From: an uncultured Caryophanales bacterium
GTDB lineage: Bacteria; Bacillota_I; Bacilli_A; RFN20; CAG-826
Reading direction: 5' to 3'
Length of the DNA stretch: 7,628 nucleotides
Assembly (NCBI GenBank): GCA_946183335.1
Contig: CAMGZN010000048.1
Location: 1 to 7,628, forward strand
Positions 1-4,942 of the stretch are shown here, in pieces. A program made the position numbers and the translations under genes. The notes below the pieces were generated by a model. That model was not told the origin of the DNA. It made no database searches and was given only the letters and a program-made list of their open reading frames with translations. Positions within the stretch are counted from its first letter, which is position 1. Each line of letters starts with the position of its first letter.

Positions 1-756
1 AAACCTTTAGAAGTTATCCTTTCTGTTACTCCTGATAATCCATCTACTTTAATTATCATTGACGAAATTCAAAGAGCTATTACTGAACAGTCTGTTCAGG
101 TTATTAAACATTTTTTAGTTCAGTTGGGCGATATTCGTCAAAATGATCAAGAAGTTTGGGCCATTACTCAAACTTCTAAAGCTATTCCTGAACCAATAAG
201 GGACTTGGCTAATCATTGTTATAAGTGTGTTAATCAAGGCTTTAAAGGTGTTAATAAGGTTTCTAAAATAACTCGATATACTGGCGGGACTGATTATGAA
301 ACGCAAAAAGAAGAATCTTTTGTTTTTTCCCATGTTTATGGAACGTATAAAAGTTTTAATGTTGAGCAAACTGTAAAGCCTAAAATGACTTTAAAGGGTG
401 TCTATATTAAGTTGGGGTTTTTGATTTTTTTGATTGTTGTTATTTTCGGTTGGCTTGCTTATAAGGCTTATAATTTTGTTTTTTCTCGTGTAAATCCTAA
501 ACAAGAAATTACTTTTGAACAACAAAAAGTTCATGATGATATTACTACTGCTATAAAGGATGTTTATTCTTCTGATTTGTGTTATCGTTCTATTGATTGT
601 AATTCTCATTCTATTTGTACTGTTATTTATTCCAATGGTTATTTAGATGCTCTTCCTGCTTCTAAAGTAATGAATCTTCAAAGGTGTCCTTCTTATGTTT
701 CAAAATCTTCGCTCCCTGATTCTAATTCTCGTCCTTCTCGTTTTCTTACTCATTGA
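1..756 (+). CDS. zot: Zot/pI-type morphogenesis ATPase, C-terminal 251 residues (gene opened by the window edge)
   Basis: This is the main part of the inner-membrane ATPase that drives assembly and export of filamentous virions together with the secretin. The frame is open from base 1. Walker B (LIIIDE, bases 49-66, with D and E at 61-66) is followed by EIQRAI and a segment reading VWAITQTSKAIPEPIRDLAN, which fits the Zot/gene I ATPase core. A basic stretch leads to one membrane helix (about bases 406-462, GFLIFLIVVIFGW). About 97 residues with several cysteines follow and should be periplasmic. The stop is TGA at 754-756. The N-terminal 36 residues with Walker A lie at 7521-7628; joined in frame the protein is 287 residues. 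Only about 36 residues separate Walker A from Walker B, fewer than in V. cholerae Zot. The 3' end overlaps the secretin gene by 62 bases; M13 genes I and IV also overlap. Confidence 0.93.
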   Translation, partial: KPLEVILSVTPDNPSTLIIIDEIQRAITEQSVQVIKHFLVQLGDIRQNDQEVWAITQTSKAIPEPIRDLANHCYKCVNQGFKGVNKVSKITRYTGGTDYETQKEESFVFSHVYGTYKSFNVEQTVKPKMTLKGVYIKLGFLIFLIVVIFGWLAYKAYNFVFSRVNPKQEITFEQQKVHDDITTAIKDVYSSDLCYRSIDCNSHSICTVIYSNGYLDALPASKVMNLQRCPSYVSKSSLPDSNSRPSRFLTH

Positions 757-1519
757 TTCTTGTTTCGGTTTTAAATCTTCTGCTGAATGTTCTGAGGTCT
801 TGGCAGACTTTGCGACTTTGACTAATAAGTCTGTATTTATTCCTTCTTCTCTTTCTGGTCGGTGTATTGTTAATTCTGAAAAAGATTTTCCTTTAATTTT
901 TAAGGCTTCTGGTCATTCCTATAAGGAAACTGGTTCTGTAATTACTGTTAAGCCTATTCCTGAACCTATAAGGATTCATAAGGAACCAATTTATAATCCT
1001 CCTTTGGTTACATATTCTATTCAATTTCTTTTTGTAAATGTTCGTGATGTTCTTGATTGTGGTTTGAAAATGGATGATATTTTAGCATCTTTCAATAATG
1101 CAAATTTTGATTTGTCTATTGCTGGTTCTCTTGGTTGTCCTGCTCTTGAATCTGACGGTTCTTTTGCTTTTACTGCGATTGCGAATTTTAGGGAACATTA
1201 TCTGTATTCACATGGATTTGAAACGGCTCGTTTAAATTCTGAAATCACTTCGGCAACTGGGGCTGTTTCAAAGTCTTATGATTATTTGACTACTGGCCTT
1301 TATTTAGACTTGGTTCAAGATTCTACGGCTATTAAATATCAATTGCGGTATTCTTCACCTTCGGGGGCTGTCACTTCTTCTTCTGGGGTCATTCGTGATT
1401 ATATCTATGCGGATATTCAAGATTGGCTTTATGAGCGTAGGAAATTGTTTTTTATCCCTTTGGGCGTTAATAAGTCTTGGCAAAATTACAAACTGATTCT
1501 TAAATTTAAAAGGATGTAA
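695..1519 (+). CDS. Short secretin, pIV-like outer-membrane exit channel
   Basis: A 274-residue exported protein downstream of zot, in the position of gene IV. The start ATG is preceded by AAGGTG at good spacing. A signal peptide (residues 1-25, leucine-rich core) ends near DSCFG; Cys23 follows I-D-S, a poor lipobox, so lipidation is possible but unlikely. Residues 31-87 (ECSEVLADFATLTNKSVF, then SSLSGRCIV and a closing SVITVKP) read like the N0-type domain of secretins. Residues 105-274 resemble the secretin barrel region: VTYSIQFLFVNV, an SEITSATGAV stretch, then TTGLYLDLVQDS, matching the family's GL-L-V-P block, and a final FFIPLGV and LILKFKRM. M13 pIV is about 430 residues, so this is a strongly reduced version with a proline-rich joint (residues 87-104) instead of a second N domain. 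Multimers of about 12-15 subunits are typical of the family. Assignment is by pattern and synteny. Confidence 0.8.
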   Translation: MFQNLRSLILILVLLVFLLIDSCFGFKSSAECSEVLADFATLTNKSVFIPSSLSGRCIVNSEKDFPLIFKASGHSYKETGSVITVKPIPEPIRIHKEPIYNPPLVTYSIQFLFVNVRDVLDCGLKMDDILASFNNANFDLSIAGSLGCPALESDGSFAFTAIANFREHYLYSHGFETARLNSEITSATGAVSKSYDYLTTGLYLDLVQDSTAIKYQLRYSSPSGAVTSSSGVIRDYIYADIQDWLYERRKLFFIPLGVNKSWQNYKLILKFKRM

Positions 1520-1524
1520 AAAAA

Positions 1525-1737
1525 ATGGATGCTTTAATTTTAAATCGTTTAAAATCACTTGGGATTTCCGAGGATGATTTTATTGATTTGACTTCGAAGC
1601 GGATTCTTCCGACTTGCCAGAAGTGCGAACATTCTAAATCATATCTGGTGATTCGTGCTCCTTCCGATTCTGATTATTGTCGAAATTGTCTAAAGAATTT
1701 TCAAACTTCTTTACTTGATGCCATGGATGATTTATGA
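1525..1737 (+). CDS. Zinc-ribbon-like mini-protein A (70 residues)
   Basis: Function unknown. It starts six bases after the secretin stop with a clear ribosome site (AAAGGATG, then an A-rich spacer). The N-terminal 30 residues are helix-like (ALILNRLKSLGISEDDFIDL). A CQKC and a CRNC pair then follow, 17 residues apart, as in a zinc ribbon or knuckle; the C-terminus (TSLLDAMDDL) is acidic. It resembles the mini-protein at 4540 (both have PTC-x-x-C, then KS-Y or KSTY and I before the second pair) and, more loosely, the one at 1798. It probably binds zinc and may bind nucleic acid or regulate expression, but this is inference. The last bases overlap the next gene in an ATGA arrangement, so the two are likely co-translated. 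Confidence 0.75.
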   Translation: MDALILNRLKSLGISEDDFIDLTSKRILPTCQKCEHSKSYLVIRAPSDSDYCRNCLKNFQTSLLDAMDDL

Positions 1738-1850
1738 GAAAATTTTTGAAATGGTTTGATGATTTAGATTCTGATGAACAGTTTCTTTTTATGATGATTG
1801 GGGGTGGTTGTGGCCTTGGATTTGCCTTGTTTGCATCCTTGTTTGTGTGA
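1734..1850 (+). CDS. Small single-span membrane peptide (38 residues)
   Basis: An ATG overlapping the previous stop (ATGA) opens a 38-codon frame ending in TGA at 1848-1850. The N-terminus is amphipathic and charged (MRKFLKWFDDLDSDEQ). Residues 17-38 are one hydrophobic segment with a glycine-rich start (FLFMMIGGGCGLGFALFASLFV). The layout, with a charged head and a C-terminal helix, is that of a small inner-membrane peptide or minor virion component. No ribosome site is needed if translation is coupled. I do not recognise a family. It lies outside the usual coat-gene block, so it could be an accessory protein acting on the host membrane. Confidence 0.6.
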   Translation: MRKFLKWFDDLDSDEQFLFMMIGGGCGLGFALFASLFV

Positions 1851-1989
1851 CATTTGCCATAAAGAACAATGGGTACATTTTTTAGAAAATTCTAATATTC
1901 GTGTTTGTTCGGATTGCGGTTATCGTATTTTGGCAAGATCTAATTTTGCGAAGATTCAAAATTTTTCACTTAATAAAATGGAGGAATAA
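1798..1989 (+). CDS. Zinc-ribbon-like mini-protein B (up to 63 residues, start uncertain)
   Basis: The frame ends at TAA 1987-1989 and encodes CDIC, 16 intervening residues, then CSDC, the same two-pair layout as the mini-proteins at 1525 and 4540. Several non-ATG starts are possible: TTG 1798 (used here), GTG 1804 or 1810, or TTG 1843, which would begin just before CDIC and overlap the upstream stop by a few bases, like mini-protein C. None has a good ribosome site, so coupling to the membrane peptide is likely. The long version adds two more cysteines (PCLHPC). The C-terminal tail (NFAKIQNFSLNKMEE) is polar. The frame sits in a packed operon between two other small genes. Zinc binding is inferred from the cysteine spacing; function is unknown. 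Confidence 0.55.
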   Translation: MGVVVALDLPCLHPCLCDICHKEQWVHFLENSNIRVCSDCGYRILARSNFAKIQNFSLNKMEE

Positions 1990-1990
1990 A

Positions 1991-2215
1991 ATGTGTCAAA
2001 GATTCTATTATGATTTTTTTAAAACTTCTCTTACTTTTTCTGATTTGAGGAAATTAAAAGTTCCTTGCATATATCGTATGCTTCCATCTTCTATTAAAAA
2101 TCAGGTTTATCTTGAATTGATTAGTTCTTCATTTACTTGTCGAACTCGTAATTATCCGATTAATCAAATGATTTTCTTTCTCTCTACAGACCCTTCTGTA
2201 GATTTTTTCTTCTGA
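1991..2215 (+). CDS. Hypothetical protein (74 residues) with terminator in its 3' end
   Basis: This is the last gene of the operon after the secretin. The ATG at 1991 follows a strong site (GGAGGA, seven bases upstream) inside the end of the previous gene, so I prefer it to non-ATG starts further upstream in the frame. The product begins MCQRFYYDFFKTSLTFSDLR and has aromatic and basic residues, no clear membrane span and three cysteines without CxxC spacing. The last residues (STDPSVDFFF) are encoded by a hairpin and T-run that look like an intrinsic terminator, so the poly-Phe tail may reflect RNA constraint more than protein function. I do not recognise a family. Confidence 0.6.
   Translation: MCQRFYYDFFKTSLTFSDLRKLKVPCIYRMLPSSIKNQVYLELISSSFTCRTRNYPINQMIFFLSTDPSVDFFF
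2183..2210 (+). terminator. Intrinsic terminator inside the end of the 74-residue gene
   Basis: An 8-bp stem (TCTACAGA at 2183-2190 and TCTGTAGA at 2195-2202) with a four-base CCCT loop is followed at once by six T and a further T-rich stretch. This is a standard Rho-independent layout and would end the zot-secretin-accessory transcript. It lies wholly within the coding frame, five bases before the stop codon. Confidence 0.7.
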
Positions 2216-2227
2216 TTTTCGGATGTT

Positions 2228-2253
2228 GTGACATTCGATTGTCACTTTTTTTT
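2228..2253 (+). terminator. Second hairpin with T8 tract, also an operator-like palindrome
   Basis: GTGACA (2228-2233) and TGTCAC (2240-2245) form a 6-bp stem with a TTCGAT loop, followed by eight T. It can act as a back-up terminator. The same arms make a GTGAC-N8-GTCAC palindrome identical in half-sites and spacing to the one at 2282-2299, so it may also be a protein-binding site just upstream of the -35 box. Confidence 0.55.
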
Positions 2254-2263
2254 ATAAATCGTC

Positions 2264-2292
2264 TTGATTTCTTCTAGGGATGTGACTATATT
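2264..2292 (+). promoter_or_regulatory. Sigma70-like promoter for the 70-residue gene
   Basis: TTGATT (2264-2269), a 17-base spacer and TATATT (2287-2292) give close matches to -35 and -10 boxes at ideal spacing. Transcription would start near 2299-2300, about 20 bases before the ATG at 2319. It sits directly after two terminator-like hairpins, as expected for the start of a new unit. The -10 box lies in the centre of a palindrome. Confidence 0.65.
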
Positions 2293-2309
2293 ATGTCACA
2301 TAATCTAGA
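2273..2309. promoter_or_regulatory. Operator-like palindrome over the -10 box
   Basis: The core is ATGTGAC (2280-2286), eight A/T bases, and GTCACAT (2295-2301), a perfect 7-bp dyad. Outer arms TCTAG (2273-2277) and CTAGA (2305-2309) extend it with a 2/3-base offset. A dimeric protein bound here would block the promoter. It shares GTGAC-N8-GTCAC with the palindrome 54 bases upstream. The spacing is longer than a CRP site (TGTGA-N6-TCACA), so it is probably a phage or host repressor site. Confidence 0.6.
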
Positions 2310-2318
2310 GGTTTTATT

Positions 2319-2531
2319 ATGATTTATTCAGGAAATTTCCATGTCGAGGGGAGTCTTTACGGCTCTGAAGTTTCGCTTTTCTATGGCTCTAAGCGGTTGA
2401 TTTCTCTTGACATTGTTCAGGGGGACCGTACTTCTTATGATGCTCGTAGGCGTGAGCTTTACCGCCTTCGTGATCGTATTTTGCTAGATGTCGGGAATCT
2501 CGAACATATGGGTTTTACTGTTTCCGAATAG
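2319..2531 (+). CDS. Hypothetical protein (70 residues), own regulated promoter
   Basis: The ATG follows AGAGG at good spacing and lies about 20 bases after the predicted transcription start. The N-terminal 33 residues are strand-like (YSGNFHVEGSLYGSEVSLF), then RLISLDIVQGD. Residues 38-60 form a strongly basic/acidic helix (SYDARRRELYRLRDRILLDV). There is no signal peptide, membrane span or cysteine. Its GC content is visibly higher and its codons more C/G-ending than in the preceding genes, which suggests a different origin. Because it stands alone behind a promoter with two palindromes, it could be a regulator that controls itself, but no helix-turn-helix is evident and this is inference. 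I do not recognise a family. Confidence 0.6.
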   Translation: MIYSGNFHVEGSLYGSEVSLFYGSKRLISLDIVQGDRTSYDARRRELYRLRDRILLDVGNLEHMGFTVSE

Positions 2532-2556
2532 AAATATATGTAAATCGTGCGGAGCA

Positions 2557-2745
2557 GGCTTATTTTCGCACCTCTGTGCCTCTTTCGTCATGGCCCCCGA
2601 ACCCATGCCCCCACTACATAGCTATCCCCCGTCTCAATGCATCTAAACCCCCAAAAGTGGCTCTTTGCGTGACATTGGGAAGCGTGGGGGAGTGCGGGGG
2701 CTCGGTGGTTGCGTGGAGAAATGTTCCAAGGTGCGAAAATATGCC
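2557..2745. repeat. 17-base long-range inverted repeat
   Basis: The arm GGCTTATTTTCGCACCT (2557-2573) and its near-perfect reverse complement (2729-2745; one mismatch in 17) are separated by 155 bases. On single-stranded phage DNA they would pair and close the whole GC-rich region into one large stem-loop. The left arm can also pair locally with GTGCG at 2547-2551, so two alternative folds compete. Candidates for its role are the origin or packaging signal, or an integration site. Confidence 0.75.
2593..2701. repeat. Nested inverted repeats of C5/G5 tracts
   Basis: GCCCCCG (2593-2599) pairs with CGGGGGC (2695-2701), and CCCCCAC (2608-2614) pairs with GTGGGGG (2684-2690). The two stems are collinear, with a short internal loop, and lie inside the 17-base repeat. 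Two further C5 tracts (2626-2630 and 2648-2652) are unpaired in this fold and could swap partners. Confidence 0.65.
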
Positions 2746-2758
2746 TTTTTTGTTTAGT
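2730..2758 (+). other. Possible dif-like (XerC/XerD) attachment site
   Basis: GGTGCGAAAAT (2730-2740) matches the E. coli XerC half-site GGTGCGCATAA at 8 of 11 positions. TTTTGTTTAGT (2748-2758) matches the XerD half-site TTATGTTAAAT at 8 of 11. Seven bases lie between them, against six in dif. The XerC-like half also occurs inverted at 2557-2573. The A/T-rich composition makes partly chance similarity possible, so this is a tentative call. Confidence 0.25.
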
Positions 2759-2798
2759 CTATGCTTATATGCTCATAAACGCATGAAAAAAAAAGCCC

Positions 2799-2825
2799 AT
2801 TGTCGATAATAGTAACACCGACAAT
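2799..2825. repeat. Hairpin between A-tracts upstream of rep
   Basis: ATTGTCG (2799-2805) and CGACAAT (2819-2825) form a perfect 7-bp stem around a 13-base loop. A9 lies on the left and A8 on the right. Read on the minus strand, the stem is followed by GGGC and nine T, so it could stop antisense transcription. It could equally be an operator or part of the origin. Confidence 0.5.
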
Positions 2826-2849
2826 TCACAAAAAAAATGCGTAAAAGTA

Positions 2850-2878
2850 TTGACTTGCTTACGAAAAAAGTATATATT
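2850..2878 (+). promoter_or_regulatory. Strong sigma70-like promoter for rep
   Basis: TTGACT (2850-2855), a 17-base spacer and TATATT (2873-2878) are near-consensus. Transcription would start at about 2885, which is the A of an in-frame ATG of rep, so the mRNA would be leaderless or nearly so. If the promoter is used, the upstream ATG at 2837 is not in this transcript. Confidence 0.65.
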
Positions 2879-2884
2879 AGGGGT

Positions 2885-4132
2885 ATGAAATATTTTCCAG
2901 ATGTTCAGCCCGAAATAGATACTGTTAGAATTTACTTCACGATTTGGACCAAGTGCAATTTGTGGGCTTTTTTGATGGAAAAATTTCAAAACCGTATTGC
3001 GACATTTCAGCGTGTATCCGATGGCTCTGTGGATATTAAATGGGAGGTTTTGCGGGCTGACCAAAAAAAGTCATGGTATGGCAAAATGCAAGTTTTCATC
3101 ACTCATCTTCGCTTTGGGCTTTCTAACGGTTATCCAGTCTTGGCGGTTGAATATTCTGTTGCAAAGTGGTATAATGTAAGTAATGGTTTTAATTGCGGTC
3201 GCTTGTTCAATTCTGAAGAAATCCTAAACCCCATTTTTAGCCAGTTGGCGAAAATTGATTTTTTTGACTACTGTTCGCTTGGTGTTGCTGAAATGATTGA
3301 CTTTATGCGAAAGCATTTTATTTGTAGAAGATTGGATATTAGCTATAATTTCAAATGTACTGAAGATGTAAACCAAATTATGAGGATTTTAGCGACTTGT
3401 CGCTTGAATAATGGTAATGCTCGATTTAATAGTTCTGTGGATGGTCAATTTGAAACGGTTTCTTTTGGTGGTCAAGGTGGTTCAAGCTATAAAGCCATGT
3501 TCTATGATAAGTACAAAGAGCAAAAAAAATTCTTCTCGCTCTCTGATTATGACAATTCTTTAGCGTGTCTCAATGATCGAAGGGATTTTTGGAAACGTTA
3601 TGGACATTTGATGAAAGATTTAGTTCGTTTTGAGTGCCAATTCAAAAGTAAGTTCTTTAGGTATTATATAGACAATTACGACTCAATTAGGGATGAACAG
3701 CAAATGGACAAAATTATTTTCTTTTCTTGTGACTACTGGAAAAAGATTCTTACCCAGTTTGATGAATCAATGGGGTGTGTAAATTCTCGTTCTGATGAAA
3801 TGGTGGATTTGTTTAGTCAAGCCATCGCGAAATTAGAATCTATCCGTTTATCTGGCGGTATGTCTCAAACAGTTTACAATAATCTTTCGGGGATTATTAG
3901 GGATGTTTATTCTAACGGACTTAATTTTGTAAAGTCTCGCTATTCGCAACAAAGTTTTAGTAGGTATTACTTACAAATTAAGCGTTTGACTGGTCTTGAC
4001 CTTAAAAGGGAATGTGTCGAACGCTTGCCGATAATGCGGGTTATGTCCAAGAGTTTCCGCGCGGTCATTCTTTCCAAAAACGATATTTTCCAAACTTCTC
4101 CCGTCATTCATCCATATAGCGAGGTTGTCTAA
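2885..4132 (+). CDS. Rolling-circle replication initiator (Rep, pII role)
   Basis: It should nick the + strand origin and start rolling-circle synthesis of the viral strand. From the ATG at 2885 it is 415 residues, close to M13 pII (410). The frame extends to an ATG at 2837 (431 residues), but that start has no ribosome site and its extra codons are the promoter. Family-like blocks, numbered from 2837, are IDTVRIYFTI (27-36), RRLDISYNF (164-172), MFYDKYKEQ (221-229; the tyrosine-lysine-glutamate pattern common in inovirus initiators and candidate for the catalytic tyrosine), LVRFECQFK (262-270) and a C-terminal RYYLQIKRLTGLDLK block (376-390) like the Phage_X/gene II C-terminus. It follows the intergenic region directly, and its stop TAA overlaps the next ATG by one base. 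No supported internal gene X start was seen. The family call rests on motifs and position. Confidence 0.8.
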   Translation: MKYFPDVQPEIDTVRIYFTIWTKCNLWAFLMEKFQNRIATFQRVSDGSVDIKWEVLRADQKKSWYGKMQVFITHLRFGLSNGYPVLAVEYSVAKWYNVSNGFNCGRLFNSEEILNPIFSQLAKIDFFDYCSLGVAEMIDFMRKHFICRRLDISYNFKCTEDVNQIMRILATCRLNNGNARFNSSVDGQFETVSFGGQGGSSYKAMFYDKYKEQKKFFSLSDYDNSLACLNDRRDFWKRYGHLMKDLVRFECQFKSKFFRYYIDNYDSIRDEQQMDKIIFFSCDYWKKILTQFDESMGCVNSRSDEMVDLFSQAIAKLESIRLSGGMSQTVYNNLSGIIRDVYSNGLNFVKSRYSQQSFSRYYLQIKRLTGLDLKRECVERLPIMRVMSKSFRAVILSKNDIFQTSPVIHPYSEVV

Positions 4133-4269
4133 TGTCTGACGATTACTGGGATATTATGGCTGATAATACGCTTTCTTATGAGGAGAAAGTGGAATTAGGT
4201 CTTATTTCTTCTGATGCTGAATATGACCCGTCTAATTTTGATTTTGATTTAGATGATTTGGATTTATGA
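4132..4269 (+). CDS. Very acidic small protein (45 residues)
   Basis: The ATG shares one base with the rep stop (TAATG), so translation is probably coupled. The product has 15 Asp/Glu and one Lys, ending in a run rich in D and F/L (NFDFDLDDLDL). There is no cysteine, signal peptide or membrane span. The composition resembles proteins that imitate DNA or bind basic partners such as Rep or a restriction enzyme, but no family is recognised. Its stop overlaps an ATG (ATGA) that opens the next acidic frame. Confidence 0.6.
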   Translation: MSDDYWDIMADNTLSYEEKVELGLISSDAEYDPSNFDFDLDDLDL

Positions 4270-4274
4270 CTTAA

Positions 4275-4553
4275 GTTCTTCATGAATTATGGGATTACGA
4301 GGGGCACAGGGATGCGTATTTCGTTCCTGCCCAGTTTGAATCTATTGAAGCGTTTGAGAACTACAAAAATGAGTTAGAATCTGTTGAAGATTCTTATTCT
4401 GATTTGCCTGATGATTTTGTACAAAAGTATCTCGATGATGAATTTAATGGTGATGTAGAAGAGTTTGAAAATTTTCTCCAAAAAAGCAATAGTCTTTTTT
4501 TAAACATGGATGTGTTTGATGACGAAGATTTTGAAATTGATGCCGACTTGTGA
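4275..4553 (+). CDS. Acidic reading frame of 92 codons lacking a usable start
   Basis: From 4275 to the TGA at 4551 the frame is open and looks protein-like: LHELWDYEGH, then FESIEAFENYKNELE, DLPDDFVQKYLDDEF and DVFDDEDFEIDADL. It has 29 acidic and four Lys/Arg residues. The expected start is ATG 4266, overlapping the previous stop as ATGA, but codon 3 is TAA (4272-4274). No other ATG, GTG or TTG precedes TTG 4404. The frame may be recently inactivated, carry a sequencing error, use a rare start, or be reached by a frameshift from ATG 4312, which has GAGGGG seven bases upstream but itself stops after 21 codons. The product would resemble the 45-residue acidic neighbour in charge only. Function unknown. 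Confidence 0.5.
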   Translation, partial: VLHELWDYEGHRDAYFVPAQFESIEAFENYKNELESVEDSYSDLPDDFVQKYLDDEFNGDVEEFENFLQKSNSLFLNMDVFDDEDFEIDADL

Positions 4554-4653
4554 AGTCTGTAAAACTGCGAAATCTACCTACATGATAAATGGATTTTCTG
4601 TCTGTATTAAGTGTTATTACATGATTGCAAATATTCAGCGTTGGAATCGTTAA
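4540..4653 (+). CDS. Zinc-ribbon-like mini-protein C (37 residues)
   Basis: A 37-codon frame overlapping the end of the acidic frame by 14 bases and ending in TAA 4651-4653. It begins MPTCEVC, and a CIKC pair follows 14 residues after the first, again in the two-pair layout of the mini-proteins at 1525 and 1798; the PTC-x-x-C, KSTY and I positions match mini-protein A. Apart from the cysteine core there is only a short basic tail (NIQRWNR). No ribosome site is clear, so coupling is likely. It lies just before the probable ssDNA-binding gene. Zinc binding is inferred; function is unknown. Confidence 0.65.
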   Translation: MPTCEVCKTAKSTYMINGFSVCIKCYYMIANIQRWNR

Positions 4654-4675
4654 ACCTAAAAAAGGATGGTAAAAA

Positions 4676-4942
4676 ATGATAATGAAAGAAAATGCTATTT
4701 TTCTCGGTCGCAGGCTCGTCAATAGTGTCAAGACTGGAAAAATGTATAACTCTCTTTGGTTCGCTCTTGAATCTGGCGGGGCCTATAAGAGCTTTGCTGA
4801 AGATGGAACTTCCCCTGAAGTTGAAAAACTTTGTGAATCGCTCGGTTGGGGTTCTCGTGTCCAGCTTGAAATTGAACTCCGTTTCCGTGAGGATGCTGAG
4901 TGTAACTTTAATCTTTTGAGCGTGAAGCCTTTGAAATCTTAA
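4676..4942 (+). CDS. Probable ssDNA-binding protein (gene V role)
   Basis: The 88-residue product matches M13 pV in size (87) and position (after rep, before the small coat genes). In that role it coats new viral strands and stops their conversion to double strand. A strong site (AAGGA, then GGTAAAAA) precedes the ATG. The pattern is OB-fold-like: a strand with basic residues (FLGRRLVNSV), the loop KTGKMYN with an aromatic, the strand SLWFALESGGAYKSF, a helical stretch (SPEVEKLCESLGW), then strands VQLEIELRF and FNLLSVKPL. Net charge is near neutral, and two cysteines are not paired by motif. I assign it from size, place and fold pattern, not from a recognised signature. Confidence 0.6.
   Translation: MIMKENAIFLGRRLVNSVKTGKMYNSLWFALESGGAYKSFAEDGTSPEVEKLCESLGWGSRVQLEIELRFREDAECNFNLLSVKPLKS

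Larger units (their letters stand above)
2532..2836. other. Main intergenic region, probable replication origin and packaging region
   Basis: No convincing gene is present in these 305 bases. The region separates the accessory unit from rep, the place where filamentous phages carry their origin and packaging signal. Its centre (about 2555-2730) is far richer in G and C than the rest of the genome and is organised as nested inverted repeats with four C5 tracts (2594, 2608, 2626, 2648) and two G5 tracts (2686, 2696). The right part (2746-2836) is A/T-rich with A-tracts and a hairpin. I cannot identify the Rep nick site. Confidence 0.6.

Noticed and set aside
1901..1990. Upstream extension of the 74-residue gene
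   Set aside because: It overlaps mini-protein B and uses a non-ATG start; ATG 1991 has GGAGGA at ideal spacing.
2281..2300. CRP/FNR site reading of the TGTGAC palindrome
   Set aside because: The TGTGA and TCACA arms are ten bases apart, not six as in CRP sites, and the twin palindrome has the same unusual spacing.
2576..2809. 77-codon frame in the intergenic region
   Set aside because: It runs through the nested inverted repeats, has a Pro/Cys/Gly-rich composition set by the C5/G5 tracts, and has no ribosome site. Structural DNA is the better explanation.
3800..4132. Internal gene X-like restart inside rep
   Set aside because: Internal ATG codons (for example before SQTVYNNLSG) lack a convincing ribosome site.
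4275..4553. ArdA antirestriction family membership for the acidic frame
   Set aside because: Only the charge and a DYEG-like stretch are suggestive; the conserved ArdA blocks could not be seen.
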